From: an uncultured Acetatifactor sp.
GTDB lineage: Bacteria > Bacillota > Clostridia > Lachnospirales > Lachnospiraceae
Direction of reading: 5' to 3'
DNA length: 33,588 nt
Assembly: GCA_910587755.1 (NCBI GenBank)
Contig: CAJUNZ010000024.1
Location: 1 to 33,588, forward strand
Below the pieces are notes generated by a model. The model had not been told where the DNA came from. It did no database searches and worked only from the letters and a program-made list of their open reading frames with translations. The translations under genes were made by a program, and so were the position numbers. This document shows, in pieces, positions 1 to 9,900 of this stretch (position 1 is its first letter; each line of letters opens with the position of its first letter).

Positions 1-932
1 AGCTGAACACACTGGTGGCCGCCGGCGCACTGGATCCGGTGGAAAATGCAGACGCCGTCAGACAGGAAAATCTCCCTGAGTCCGTCCAGGCCGCCTCCGT
101 CAGCGGCACCCTCTACGCCCTGCCCCTCACCGCCGACAACGGATATTTTCTATATTATAATAAACGGTACTTTTCGGAGAAGGATATCACCTCCCTGGAC
201 CGCATGCTGGAAATCGCCGCAGCTCAGGGCAAAAAGGTATCCATGGAGTGGGACTCCGGATGGTATGTGTATTCTTTCTTTGGCAGCACCGGCCTCACGC
301 TGGGATTAAACAGCGACGGAATCACCAACTACTGCACCTGGAACAGCACTGAGGGCAGTATCAAAGGAATCGACGTGGCCCAGGCCATGGGCGGCATAGC
401 CATACATCCGGGCTTTCTCAGCACCGGCGACGCCGGATTTCTGGAAGGGGTCCAGAACGGCACCGTCATTGCAGGCGTCAACGGCGTCTGGAACGCGGTG
501 GCGGTGGAAGAAGCCTGGGGCGAGGATTACGGCGCGGCCAGGCTGCCCGCCTACACCTGCGCCGGACAGCAGGTGCAGATGGCCTCTTTCTCAGGTTATA
601 AGCTGGTGGGCGTAAACGCCTACTCCCAGCAGAAGGAATGGGCCGACAAACTGGCCCGATGGATTACCAGCCAGAAAAATCAGGAACTGCGCTTCCAGAT
701 GCGGGGCCAGGGTCCCTCCAATATTACTGTGGCGGGCTCAAAGGAAGTCCAGGATTCCCTCGCCATCACTGCCCTGCTGGAGCAGGCGGAATTTTCCTGT
801 CTGCAGCACATCGGAGGCAACTTCTGGGATCCCGTCACTGCCTTCACCGAAGAAATCCTGGCGGGAAATCCCTCCGGAAAAAGCTACCAGGAACTGCTTG
901 ACACCATGGTGGAGGGAATCACCTCCCCCTGA
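1..932 (+). CDS. Extracellular sugar-type solute-binding protein, C-terminal part
   Basis: The reading frame is open from the left window edge (frame starting at base 3), so the signal peptide and N-terminal lobe are missing. About 310 residues are visible. The fold type is that of MalE-like ABC-transporter binding proteins: a segment around SGYKLVGVNAYS followed by an alternating helix region and a GQGPSNI motif is typical of the C-terminal lobe of maltose/oligosaccharide binding proteins in Clostridia. Such proteins sit outside the membrane as lipoproteins and deliver a sugar to a permease. No permease gene lies downstream; instead a chemoreceptor starts 36 bases after the stop. The start at GTG 15 is internal and should not be taken as the real start. 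The ligand cannot be told from sequence. Confidence 0.85.
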   Translation, partial: LNTLVAAGALDPVENADAVRQENLPESVQAASVSGTLYALPLTADNGYFLYYNKRYFSEKDITSLDRMLEIAAAQGKKVSMEWDSGWYVYSFFGSTGLTLGLNSDGITNYCTWNSTEGSIKGIDVAQAMGGIAIHPGFLSTGDAGFLEGVQNGTVIAGVNGVWNAVAVEEAWGEDYGAARLPAYTCAGQQVQMASFSGYKLVGVNAYSQQKEWADKLARWITSQKNQELRFQMRGQGPSNITVAGSKEVQDSLAITALLEQAEFSCLQHIGGNFWDPVTAFTEEILAGNPSGKSYQELLDTMVEGITSP

Positions 933-968
933 CCCATTTAGCCCAGACCCAAAGGAGTACCCAGAAAG

Positions 969-2552
969 ATGAAAAATATCAGCCTGAAAAATCGTTTGAT
1001 ACTGCCCATTGCCCTTCTGGGGATCGTGGCGCTGTTTTCAAACATACTGTCCATCATAAATATCAGAAATGTAAACGCCAGCGCCGCCACCATCTCCGAC
1101 AACCACATGGATGCCCAGAGCCGCCTGGCACAGATCTACCAGACTTCCATGACCATCCACAAGATGGCTCTGAGCCATATTGTGGCCACCGACTATGAGA
1201 CCATGATTGTTCTTGTTCAGCAGATCAAGGAGGAGGAAACCCTTCTGGACGGCATGCTGGAAGCCTATGAATTCCATGTAACGCCCCAGGATCGGGCGTC
1301 TTATGAGAAACTTCTGTCGGACTATGCCTCCTTCAAACATGCCCTGGTCCAGCTGGTCTGCGCCAGCGCAGGCCACAAACCCCAGTACGCCTATACCCTG
1401 GCCAACGGGGACGTGGCCTCCTGGGCCAACGCCATGGAGGAGGATATCAATGTCCTCAGCAGCTCCATTCAGGAGCAGACTTCCTGGGCCAGAGACCACC
1501 TCTCCTCTGTGTATGTGCTTTCCCTGGTGGTGGGCACCGCGGCGGCGGCGGCCTGCATTCTGTTGATTTTTGCAGATCTGAAACTGATCACCAAATATGT
1601 GGTGCGCCCTGTGAAGAGCATCTTAAAGACCATCCAGGACAGCTCCGGACACATCAACAATATGACCGGAGAAGTTCTGAAAAGAACCCAGGCCTCCAAA
1701 GGAAGCGCAGCCGACCTTTCCTCCCTGGCCCAGGAGCTGTCGGACACCATCCAGGAAGTGGCCAGCAATGTGGCCGCCATCAATGACAACACGGAGAATG
1801 TACGGCTGGATGTGAGCAATATCGCCGAGGAATGCCGCGCCATCACCGCTTACTCCGCCCAGATGAACCAGAGAGCCCAGACCATGCAGCGTTCCGCCCA
1901 GGACAGCGCAGATGCCGCCAGCGCCAAGGCAGAAGAACTGCTGCAGTCCCTGAACGACGCCATTGAAAAGAGCCGGAGTGTGGATCAGATTAAAAATCTC
2001 ACCGGAGAAATCCTGGCAATCTCCCAGCAGACCCGGCTGATCTCCCTGAATGCCTCCGTGGAGGCCGCCAACGCCGGGGACGCGGGAAACGGCTTTGCGG
2101 TGGTGGCCAGCGAAGTCCGCGAACTCTCCCACTCCAGCCAGGAGGCTGCCAACCGGATCCAGGAGATCAACAGTGTGGTCACAGCCGCCGTGTACAATCT
2201 CTCTGAAACCGCCCAGTGCCTGGTAGACTATATCAATCAGTCTGTTCTCACCGAGTTCCAGGCCTTTGTCCGGTCCGGCAGTCAGTACAGAGAAGATGCC
2301 GCCTACATACGAAGGGCCATGGATGCCTTCCAGGAGCGCACCGAGCACCTGAAGCATTCCATGTCCGACATCACAAGCTCCCTGGGCACCATCAGAAACG
2401 CCATCGACGAAGGCGCCCATGGAATCTCCGGCGTGGCGGGCAATACCATGAACCTGGCCGCCGATATGGAAGATATCACCCAGCGCATGGGCCACAATCA
2501 GGAAGTGGTGAAAGACCTGGAAAATGAAACAGCCGTCTTTGACAACCTGTAA
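969..2552 (+). CDS. Methyl-accepting chemotaxis protein (four-helix-bundle sensor)
   Basis: This 527-residue protein has a membrane segment at about residues 10-32, an extracytoplasmic helical region of about 150 residues, and a second membrane segment at about 180-203. A long cytoplasmic coiled coil follows. The signalling hairpin is clear: the stretch containing SLNASVEAANAGDAG and GFAVVASEVREL matches the conserved tip that binds CheA and CheW. The sensor region looks like a 4HB_MCP domain rather than a Cache domain. The ATG at 969 is preceded by AAAGGAG at 951-957. It follows the solute-binding gene by 36 bases and is probably co-transcribed, so it may sense the ligand through that protein (inference). 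A strong terminator follows. Confidence 0.93.
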   Translation: MKNISLKNRLILPIALLGIVALFSNILSIINIRNVNASAATISDNHMDAQSRLAQIYQTSMTIHKMALSHIVATDYETMIVLVQQIKEEETLLDGMLEAYEFHVTPQDRASYEKLLSDYASFKHALVQLVCASAGHKPQYAYTLANGDVASWANAMEEDINVLSSSIQEQTSWARDHLSSVYVLSLVVGTAAAAACILLIFADLKLITKYVVRPVKSILKTIQDSSGHINNMTGEVLKRTQASKGSAADLSSLAQELSDTIQEVASNVAAINDNTENVRLDVSNIAEECRAITAYSAQMNQRAQTMQRSAQDSADAASAKAEELLQSLNDAIEKSRSVDQIKNLTGEILAISQQTRLISLNASVEAANAGDAGNGFAVVASEVRELSHSSQEAANRIQEINSVVTAAVYNLSETAQCLVDYINQSVLTEFQAFVRSGSQYREDAAYIRRAMDAFQERTEHLKHSMSDITSSLGTIRNAIDEGAHGISGVAGNTMNLAADMEDITQRMGHNQEVVKDLENETAVFDNL

Positions 2553-2603
2553 ATCGGAATGAAAATGCAGCTGCCGCATGAATCCTGGAGGCGCACAAAG
2601 TCA

Positions 2604-2641
2604 AAAACGCCCTGTCCGTTTCACCTCGGACAGGGCGTTTT
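2604..2641. terminator. Bidirectional rho-independent terminator
   Basis: A perfect 15-base-pair inverted repeat occupies 2604-2618 and 2627-2641, with an 8-base loop. It has an A tract on its left and a T tract on its right, so it can work in both directions. It sits between the ends of the convergent chemoreceptor gene (stop 2552) and the ABC exporter gene (stop 2650, minus strand). Confidence 0.92.
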
Positions 2642-2649
2642 GCACTTCC

Positions 2650-4512
2650 TTATGCCGTCTGAACAGCTCCGCTCCCTCCCTCAAACTGGGAATTGTACAG
2701 ATCTGCGTAGAATCCTCCCTGGGCCAGAAGCACCTCATGGCTGCCCTGCTCCACAATGTCCCCATCTTTCATAACCAGAATCACATCCGCATCCCGGATG
2801 GTGGAGAGTCTGTGGGCGATGACAAAACTGGTCCGGCCCTTCATAAGGTTGTTCATGGCCTTCTGGATCCGGATCTCCGTCCTGGTGTCCACAGAACTGG
2901 TGGCTTCATCCAGAATCAGCACCGGATTGTCCGCCAGGATGGCCCTGGCAATGGTCAGCAGCTGCTTCTGCCCCTGGGACACGTTTCCCGCATCCTCGCT
3001 GAGTTCCATCTGATAGCCCCCCGGGAGGGTCTGGATAAACCGGTGCACATGGGCCGCCTTGGCCGCAGCCACCACCTCCTCGTCCGTGGCGTCCAGCCTG
3101 CCATAGCGGATATTCTCCATAATGGTTCCATGGAAGAGCCAGGTGTCCTGGAGCACCATGCCGAATCCCTCCCGCAGCTCACTGCGGTTGAAATCTCTCA
3201 CGTCGTGACCGTCCACCCGGACAGCGCCGCTGTCCACATCATAGAACCGCATCAACAGCTTCACCATGGTGGTCTTACCCGCACCGGTGGGCCCCACAAT
3301 GGCCACCATCTGCCCCGGCTCCACCTCACAGCTGAAATCGTGGACAATGGTCTTGTCCGGCTGATAGCCGAACTTCACATGGTCAAAAGATACCGCCCCC
3401 TTAAGCCTGTCAGGGTGCACCGCTCTTTCCACGGACACATCTTCCTCCGGCTCCGCCAGAAATTCAAACACCCGCTCCGCCGCAGCCGCCGTGGACTGGA
3501 ACATATTGGAGACCTGGGCCACCTGGGCGATGGGCTGGGTAAAGTTTTTCACATACTGGATAAAGGCCTGAATCTCACCCACGTCAATGACACCCTTGAC
3601 CGCCAGCATACTGCCGCTGACAGCCACCGCCACATAGCCCAGGTTTCCCACAAAAGTCATGATGGGCTGCATCATGCCGGAGATAAACTGGGATTTCCAG
3701 GCGCTCTGATAGAGGACTTTGTTGGTGGCGTGAAACTCCCCCAGGCTGGCCTCCTCCCTGTTAAAGGCTTTGATAATATTCTGCCCCGAATACACCTCCT
3801 CGATCTGCCCGTTTATCTTGCCCAGGTAGGTCTGCTGGTCGGTGAAATACTTCTGGGAGTGCTTCACCACCACCCCGATCAATCCTCCTGACACCGGCAG
3901 TATCACCAGGGCGATCAGGGTCATCAGAGGGCTGATGGAGAGCATCATCACCAGGATTCCGATAATGGTGGCCACGGAGGTGATAAGGGTGGTAATGCTC
4001 TGGCTCAGGCTCTGTCCCAGGGTGTCCACATCGTTGGTAATGCGAGAGAGCACCTCCCCCACCGTTCTGGACTCAAAATAGGCCATGGGCATGCGGTTGA
4101 TCTTCTCGGAGATCTCCCTGCGGAAGCGGTAGGCCAGCTTCTGGGAGACCCCTGTCATCACAAGCCCCTGGACAAAGGACAGCAGGGCGCTGATGGTGTA
4201 CAGCCCCAGAAGGAACAGCAGAATCTGTGCTATCCGCTCAAAATTGATCCCCCCGGTGCCTGAGAATTTGGCCATCATGCCATTGAACAGCTCCGTGGTG
4301 GCCTCCGCCAGCACCTTAGGGCCCGCAATGTTGAATACCGTGCTTCCGGCGGCAAAGAGCATCACGGCCACAAGGGCGATTTTATACCTGCCCATATAGG
4401 ACAGCAGCTTTCCCACCGTGCCCTTGAAATCCTTTGCCTTCTCTCCTGGCATCATACCGTGAGGGCCATGAGGCCCCCGCCCTCCTGCGGGCGCTTTTCT
4501 CTCTTCGCTCAT
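2650..4512 (-). CDS. Heterodimeric ABC exporter, ATPase/permease subunit with the canonical Walker motifs
   Basis: This 620-residue half-transporter has an N-terminal six-helix exporter membrane domain and a C-terminal nucleotide-binding domain. Walker A is VGPTGAGKTT near residue 405. The signature reads VSQGQ instead of LSGGQ. Walker B ends LDEATS near residue 531, with the catalytic Glu present, and the H-loop is IAHRLST. The N-terminus before the first helix is Gly/Pro/His rich. I chose the ATG at 4512, which forms an ATGA overlap with the stop of the upstream subunit gene; a longer frame starting at 4581 would lie inside that gene. The two subunits probably form a LmrCD/BmrCD-like drug or lipid exporter in the inner membrane. 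The substrate is unknown. Confidence 0.93.
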   Translation of the reverse strand: MSEERKAPAGGRGPHGPHGMMPGEKAKDFKGTVGKLLSYMGRYKIALVAVMLFAAGSTVFNIAGPKVLAEATTELFNGMMAKFSGTGGINFERIAQILLFLLGLYTISALLSFVQGLVMTGVSQKLAYRFRREISEKINRMPMAYFESRTVGEVLSRITNDVDTLGQSLSQSITTLITSVATIIGILVMMLSISPLMTLIALVILPVSGGLIGVVVKHSQKYFTDQQTYLGKINGQIEEVYSGQNIIKAFNREEASLGEFHATNKVLYQSAWKSQFISGMMQPIMTFVGNLGYVAVAVSGSMLAVKGVIDVGEIQAFIQYVKNFTQPIAQVAQVSNMFQSTAAAAERVFEFLAEPEEDVSVERAVHPDRLKGAVSFDHVKFGYQPDKTIVHDFSCEVEPGQMVAIVGPTGAGKTTMVKLLMRFYDVDSGAVRVDGHDVRDFNRSELREGFGMVLQDTWLFHGTIMENIRYGRLDATDEEVVAAAKAAHVHRFIQTLPGGYQMELSEDAGNVSQGQKQLLTIARAILADNPVLILDEATSSVDTRTEIRIQKAMNNLMKGRTSFVIAHRLSTIRDADVILVMKDGDIVEQGSHEVLLAQGGFYADLYNSQFEGGSGAVQTA

Positions 4513-6656
4513 CCTGCCCTGCCTCCCTCCAGTTCTGCTTCTGACAATTGTGACCTGGCGATCTCCCTGTATGCCTGGCATTCCTGCAGCAGCTCCCCAT
4601 GGGTGCCCATGCCCGCAATCTTCCCCTCCTCCAGCACAATAATCTGGTCCGCGTGGAGAATGGTGCTGATGCGCTGGGCCACAATAATCACAGTGGCTTG
4701 GGCTGTCTTCTCCTGCAGCGCTTTCCGCAGGGTGACATCCGTCTTATAATCCAGTGCGGAGAAACTGTCATCAAACAGGTATACCCTGGGATTTTTCGCA
4801 ATGGCCCTGGCAATGGAAAGTCTCTGCTTCTGTCCCCCGGACACATTGGTGCCCCCCTGAGATATCTCGCTGCGGTAGCCTTCGGCCTTTGCCAGAATAA
4901 ACTCTTCCGCCTGGGCTATCCTGGCGGCCTCCTCCATGGCATCATCGCTGATATCCCCTCCGGCAAATTTCAGGTTGGAGGCGATATCCCCGGAGAACAA
5001 CACCCCTTTCTGGGGCACATATCCCAGAAGACTGCGCAGCTTATGCAGGGACACCTCCCGGATGTCCACCCCGTCCAGAGTGATCCTGCCCCCGGTGACG
5101 TCGTAAAAGCGGGGAATCAGATTCAGCAGCGTGGATTTGCCGCAGCCGGTACCGCCTATGATGGCGGTGGTCTCCCCGGGCCTGGCCGTAAAAGTCAAAT
5201 GCTCCAGGGCGTCCTCATCAGCCCCGGGATAACGGAAGGACACATCCTCAAAAGCCACCACTCCCCGTGCCTCCCCCAGTTCCTTGTCCCGAACCTGCTC
5301 CAAGTCCACGATACTCACCTGGGTGTCTATAACCTCCTGAATTCTGCCTGCGGCCACTCCCGCTCTGGGCAGCATCACGGAGATCATGGTGAGCATCAGG
5401 AAGGACATGACAATCTGCATGGTGTAGGTGATAAAGGCAAGCATATCCCCCACCATCAGATTCCCCAGATCAATGCCCTGGGCCCCAAACCACACAATCA
5501 TAATGCTGATGCCGTTCATAATCAGCATCATGGCAGGCATCATAATCGTCATGACCCTGCCGGTGAAAAGCTGGGTACTCATCAGATCCCGGTTGGCCCT
5601 GTCAAAGCGCTCCTCCTCAAATTTTTCCCGGCTGAAAGCGCGGATCACAGGAACTCCTGTGAGAATCTCTCTGGACACCAGATTCAGCCGGTCCACCAGT
5701 GTCTGCATCTTCTTAAACCGAGGCATGGCCACCCCCATAAGCACGCCCACCAGACCCAGGATCAGAGCCACTGCCACCACAATGATCCATCCCATGCCGG
5801 TTCTGGTCCGGAGGACTTTCACCACGCCTCCCACGCCGATAATGGGAGCGTACACCACCATTCTCAGCATCATCACCACCACCATCTGGACCTGCTGAAT
5901 GTCATTGGTGCTTCTGGTGATCAGAGAAGCGGTGGAGAATTTCTCCATCTCCCCATGGGAGAAGGATACCACCTTTGTAAAGACCCTCTCCCGCAGATTC
6001 AGACCAAGTTTTGCTCCGATCCGGGAGGCCAGAAGTCCCACCAGGATTGCCGTGGCCATCATCACCACAGAGTAGACAAGCATCATGCCCCCGGTTCTCA
6101 GCAGGTAGTTCGTCTGAATCCTGCCCATGTCCATTCCCAGGCTCTCATACTCCTGCTGCACAAAGAGAATCCCCCGCTGGGCCAGAAGGGTTTCCCCCGA
6201 CTCCCCCAGTTCCTGAAGCACCTGTTCCCGTATCTGCAGAAGCTGCTGATCTGTCACTTCTGCCCCCAACAGATCCCTCAGCCCTTCCGCTTCGGATATT
6301 CCTCCGGTGTTCCCCATGGAGAGCAGAAGGGCGGGAATGCCCAGGGCTTCCTCCAGGAACTCCACTGTGTCCTGGTCTCCCTGGAACACATAATTTCCGT
6401 CCGCCTCCTGCCTGTAGGCGGAGGAAAACAGGACCTTCTCCTCCTGGGTCATAAGCGCCCCCAGGACCTCATAGGTGGAGCCCCTCATGCGCTCCGGCAC
6501 CACAGTTTCAATTCCCTTCTGCCCTATGCCCACGTCCACAATATCCGCCGTGTACTGGGGCAGCGCCAGGTCACAGTAGGCCTGCACCACCAGCAGAGCA
6601 ATGATTGCAAGCACAGACCATTTGGATTCTTTTAAGTACTTAAAAATCTTCAGCAT
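4509..6656 (-). CDS. Heterodimeric ABC exporter, ATPase/permease subunit with a degenerate catalytic site
   Basis: This 715-residue partner has an extracytoplasmic insertion of roughly 150 residues between the first and second membrane helices, as in many Clostridia heterodimeric exporters. The ATPase domain has Walker A GGTGCGKST near residue 500 and a canonical NVSGGQ signature. The catalytic Glu after Walker B is Asp (FDDSFSALD, near residue 628), and the H-loop His is Gln (VAQRIST). These changes define the non-hydrolysing site of a heterodimeric exporter. The start at ATG 6656 is supported by AGGAG upstream; the longer frame to 6752 has no membrane or domain content before it. It overlaps the downstream subunit by four bases. 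Confidence 0.93.
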   Translation of the reverse strand: MLKIFKYLKESKWSVLAIIALLVVQAYCDLALPQYTADIVDVGIGQKGIETVVPERMRGSTYEVLGALMTQEEKVLFSSAYRQEADGNYVFQGDQDTVEFLEEALGIPALLLSMGNTGGISEAEGLRDLLGAEVTDQQLLQIREQVLQELGESGETLLAQRGILFVQQEYESLGMDMGRIQTNYLLRTGGMMLVYSVVMMATAILVGLLASRIGAKLGLNLRERVFTKVVSFSHGEMEKFSTASLITRSTNDIQQVQMVVVMMLRMVVYAPIIGVGGVVKVLRTRTGMGWIIVVAVALILGLVGVLMGVAMPRFKKMQTLVDRLNLVSREILTGVPVIRAFSREKFEEERFDRANRDLMSTQLFTGRVMTIMMPAMMLIMNGISIMIVWFGAQGIDLGNLMVGDMLAFITYTMQIVMSFLMLTMISVMLPRAGVAAGRIQEVIDTQVSIVDLEQVRDKELGEARGVVAFEDVSFRYPGADEDALEHLTFTARPGETTAIIGGTGCGKSTLLNLIPRFYDVTGGRITLDGVDIREVSLHKLRSLLGYVPQKGVLFSGDIASNLKFAGGDISDDAMEEAARIAQAEEFILAKAEGYRSEISQGGTNVSGGQKQRLSIARAIAKNPRVYLFDDSFSALDYKTDVTLRKALQEKTAQATVIIVAQRISTILHADQIIVLEEGKIAGMGTHGELLQECQAYREIARSQLSEAELEGGRAG

Positions 6657-6792
6657 GCCTGTCTCCTCTCCTGAGAGAACTGCCCCGCAGTGCAGCAATT
6701 CCCTGTGATTGCGCCGCCGGCTCCCTCCAGCCTGTAAATTCAGACAGCACATTGAACTTTTACTCCAGATTTTCCCAAGACGGCGTTCTTAC

Positions 6793-6821
6793 ATTATAGT
6801 AACCCCTCACCCCCTTTGCAA
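6793..6821 (-). promoter_or_regulatory. Sigma-A promoter for the ABC exporter operon
   Basis: On the minus strand, TTGCAA at 6816-6821 and TATAAT at 6793-6798 are separated by exactly 17 bases. It lies just after the carB terminator and about 130 bases upstream of the exporter start codon, so the exporter has its own promoter and a long leader. I saw no clear operator or riboswitch fold in that leader. Confidence 0.8.
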
Positions 6822-6844
6822 TTAAAAAAACATTAAAAAAGGTT

Positions 6845-6888
6845 AAAAAGACTGTTCCCCCATGACAGGCAGCCATGGAAGAACAGTC
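6845..6888 (-). terminator. Rho-independent terminator of carB
   Basis: On the minus strand, a 15-base-pair stem (two G-T pairs in the middle, the rest Watson-Crick) spans 6850-6888 with a 9-base loop and is followed by five T residues. It lies about 20 bases after the carB stop codon. Confidence 0.88.
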
Positions 6889-6907
6889 CTCTTGTACAGG
6901 TTCTATT

Positions 6908-9900
6908 TTATTTTTCCCGAATTCTGGCGTGAAGTTCCTGGAGGGAATGCACCTCCCCATTGCCCGCCTTCTGCACCTGGAGGATCCCCTCTATGGTGGC
7001 CCTTGCGGCGGCGATGGTGGTCATATAGGGCACCTTTGCCTTGATGGCTGCTTTCCGCAGATAGCTGTCGTCATGCTTGCTCTCCTCCCCCACAGGGGTG
7101 TTGATAATCAGATCCAGCTCCCCGTTGGTGATCAGATCCAGCACATTGGGCCTGCCCTCATAGAGCTTTTTCACCAGAGTGGCCTCTATGCCGGCTTCCT
7201 GGAACAGCATCCAGGTACCTCTGGTAGCGTAGATCTTAAATCCGGTCTTCTGAAAGCCCTGACCCACTTCCACCACCTCGGACTTGTCCCTGCGGTTTAC
7301 ACTGATAAGCACCCTGCCCGCCAGAGGAAGCCTGGTCTGGGTGGCCTCCTGGGATTTGAAAAACGCCTCTCCCACGGAGGCGGAAAGCCCCAGCACCTCC
7401 CCTGTGGAGCGCATCTCAGGCCCCAGCACCGGATCCACCTCCGGGAACATATTGAAGGGGAACACCGCTTCCTTCACCCCGAAATAAGGTATCTCCCTCT
7501 CCTTTAATTCCGGCACAGGGGAGGGCTTTCCTGTAATGTCCGCGGTGAGGATCTCCGTGGCCAGGGGCACCATGCGGATATTGCACACCTTGGACACCAA
7601 GGGCACCGTGCGGGACGCCCTGGGGTTGGCCTCCAGGACATAGACTTTGTCATTTTCAATGGCATACTGCATGTTCATCAGTCCCCGCACATGCATCTCC
7701 TCGGCGATCTTCCTGGTGTACTCCTTGATGGTGGCCACATTCTCCTGGGAGATATGCCTGGAAGGTATGATGCAGGCCGAGTCGCCGGAGTGAATCCCCG
7801 CCAGTTCAATGTGCTCCATGACAGCGGGCACAAAGGCATGGGTTCCGTCGCTGATGGCGTCCGCCTCGCACTCGGTGGCATGATTCAGAAAACGGTCAAT
7901 GAGAATGGGCCTGTCGGGAGTCACACCCACCGCGGCCTTCATATACTCCTTCAGGCCTTCGTCGTGGTATACCACCTCCATGCCCCGGCCTCCCAGCACA
8001 TAGGAAGGACGCACCATCACGGGATAACCGATCCTGCGGGCTGCCTCCAGGGCCTCCTCCACCGTAGCCGCCATGCCGGACTGGGGCATGGGAATGCCCA
8101 GCTTGTCCATCATGGCCCGGAACTGATCCCTGTCCTCCGCCAGATCAATCACATCCGGCCCAGTGCCCAGAATGCGCACGCCGTTTTTCTCCAGATCCGC
8201 CGCCAGATTCAGAGGGGTCTGGCCTCCAAACTGGGCAATGACGCCCACAGGCTGTTCTTTTTTATAGATGCTCAGCACATCCTCCAGGGTCAGGGGCTCA
8301 AAGTAAAGCTTATCCGACGTGTCATAGTCTGTGGAGACAGTCTCAGGATTGCAGTTCACAATAATGGTCTCAAATCCCAGCTTCCGCAGAGCCAGGGAAG
8401 CATGGACACAGCAGTAGTCAAACTCAATGCCCTGCCCGATGCGGTTGGGCCCCCCTCCCAGGATCATAACCTTGGGCCTGCCGCTGGTGACAGGGTTGCT
8501 GTCAGGCCCGTTGTAGGTGGAAAAGTAATAGGCGCTGTCAGGGGTGCCGCTCACATGAACCCCTTCCCAGGCCTCCTCCACCCCCAGGGCAGTCCTGCGC
8601 TCCCGGATCTCCTGTTCGGGAATGCCAAGCAGAATACTGAGATACTTGTCCGAAAATCCGTCCTTTTTGGCCTGGATAAGCTCTGCGTCCGAGGGAAGGC
8701 TTCCCCTGTACGTCAAAAGCTTTGTCTCCTCCTCTACCAGCTCCTTCATCTGCTGAATAAACCACTCTTTTACATGGGTGGCCTCATAGAGTTCCTCCAC
8801 CGTGGCCCCTTTCTTCAGGGCCTCATACATGACAAAATGCCGCTCGCTGGAAGGGGTGGCCAGCATCCGCAGAAGCTGCTCCCTGGATTTTTCCTCCAGC
8901 GCAGGCACCTGGCCCAGGCCATAGCGGCCCGTCTCCAGGGAGCGCACTGCCTTCTGGAACGCTTCCTTATAGTTCTTTCCAATGCTCATGACCTCGCCCA
9001 CAGCCCGCATCTGTGTGCCAAGCTTGTCCTCCACGCCCTTGAATTTCTCAAAGGCCCAGCGGGCAAATTTTATCACTACATAGTCTCCCCCGGGCACATA
9101 CCTGTCCAGGGTACCGTATTTTCCGCAGGGGATGTCCTTCAGGGTCAGCCCTGCCGCCAGCATGGCACTCACCATGGCGATGGGAAAACCGGTGGCTTTG
9201 GAGGCCAGAGCCGAAGACCGGGAAGTCCTGGGATTGATCTCTATTACGATAATCCTGTCGCTGACCGGGTCATGGGCAAACTGTACATTGGTTCCCCCGA
9301 TGACCTGCACGGACTCCACAATACGGTAAGCCTGCTCCTGCAGCCTTGCCTGGAGCTCTTTGGAGATGGTGAGCATGGGAGCCGCACAGAAGGAATCCCC
9401 CGTGTGCACGCCCAGGGGATCAATGTTCTCAATGAAGCAGACGGTGATCATTTTCCCTTCCGCATCCCGCACCACTTCCAGCTCCAGCTCCTCCCATCCC
9501 AGGATGGACTCTTCCACCAGGACCTGGCCCACCAGACTGGCCTGGAGGCCTCTGGCGCAGACTGTGCGCAGTTCTTCTTTATTGTATACCAGACCGCCCC
9601 CTGCGCCTCCCATGGTGTAGGCAGGCCGCAGCACCACCGGATATCCCAGTGTCTCTGCAATCTGCAGCGCTTCCTCCACAGTGTAGGCCACTTCGCTGCG
9701 GGCCATCTCAATGCCCAGGGCATTCATGGCTTTCTTAAACTCAATCCGGTCCTCTCCCCGCTCAATGGCATCCACCTGAACGCCTATCACCTTCACCTGA
9801 TACTTCTCCAGGATTCCCGCCCCTGCCAGTTCCGCACAGAGGTTGAGCCCCGACTGTCCGCCCAGATTCGGCAGCAGCGCATCCGGACGCTCCTTGGCAA

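Noticed and set aside
4599..6635. Long plus-strand open frame opposite the ABC exporter gene
   Set aside because: It is His/Gly/Gln-rich antisense sequence with no recognisable domain, while the minus-strand frame is a clear ABC subunit.
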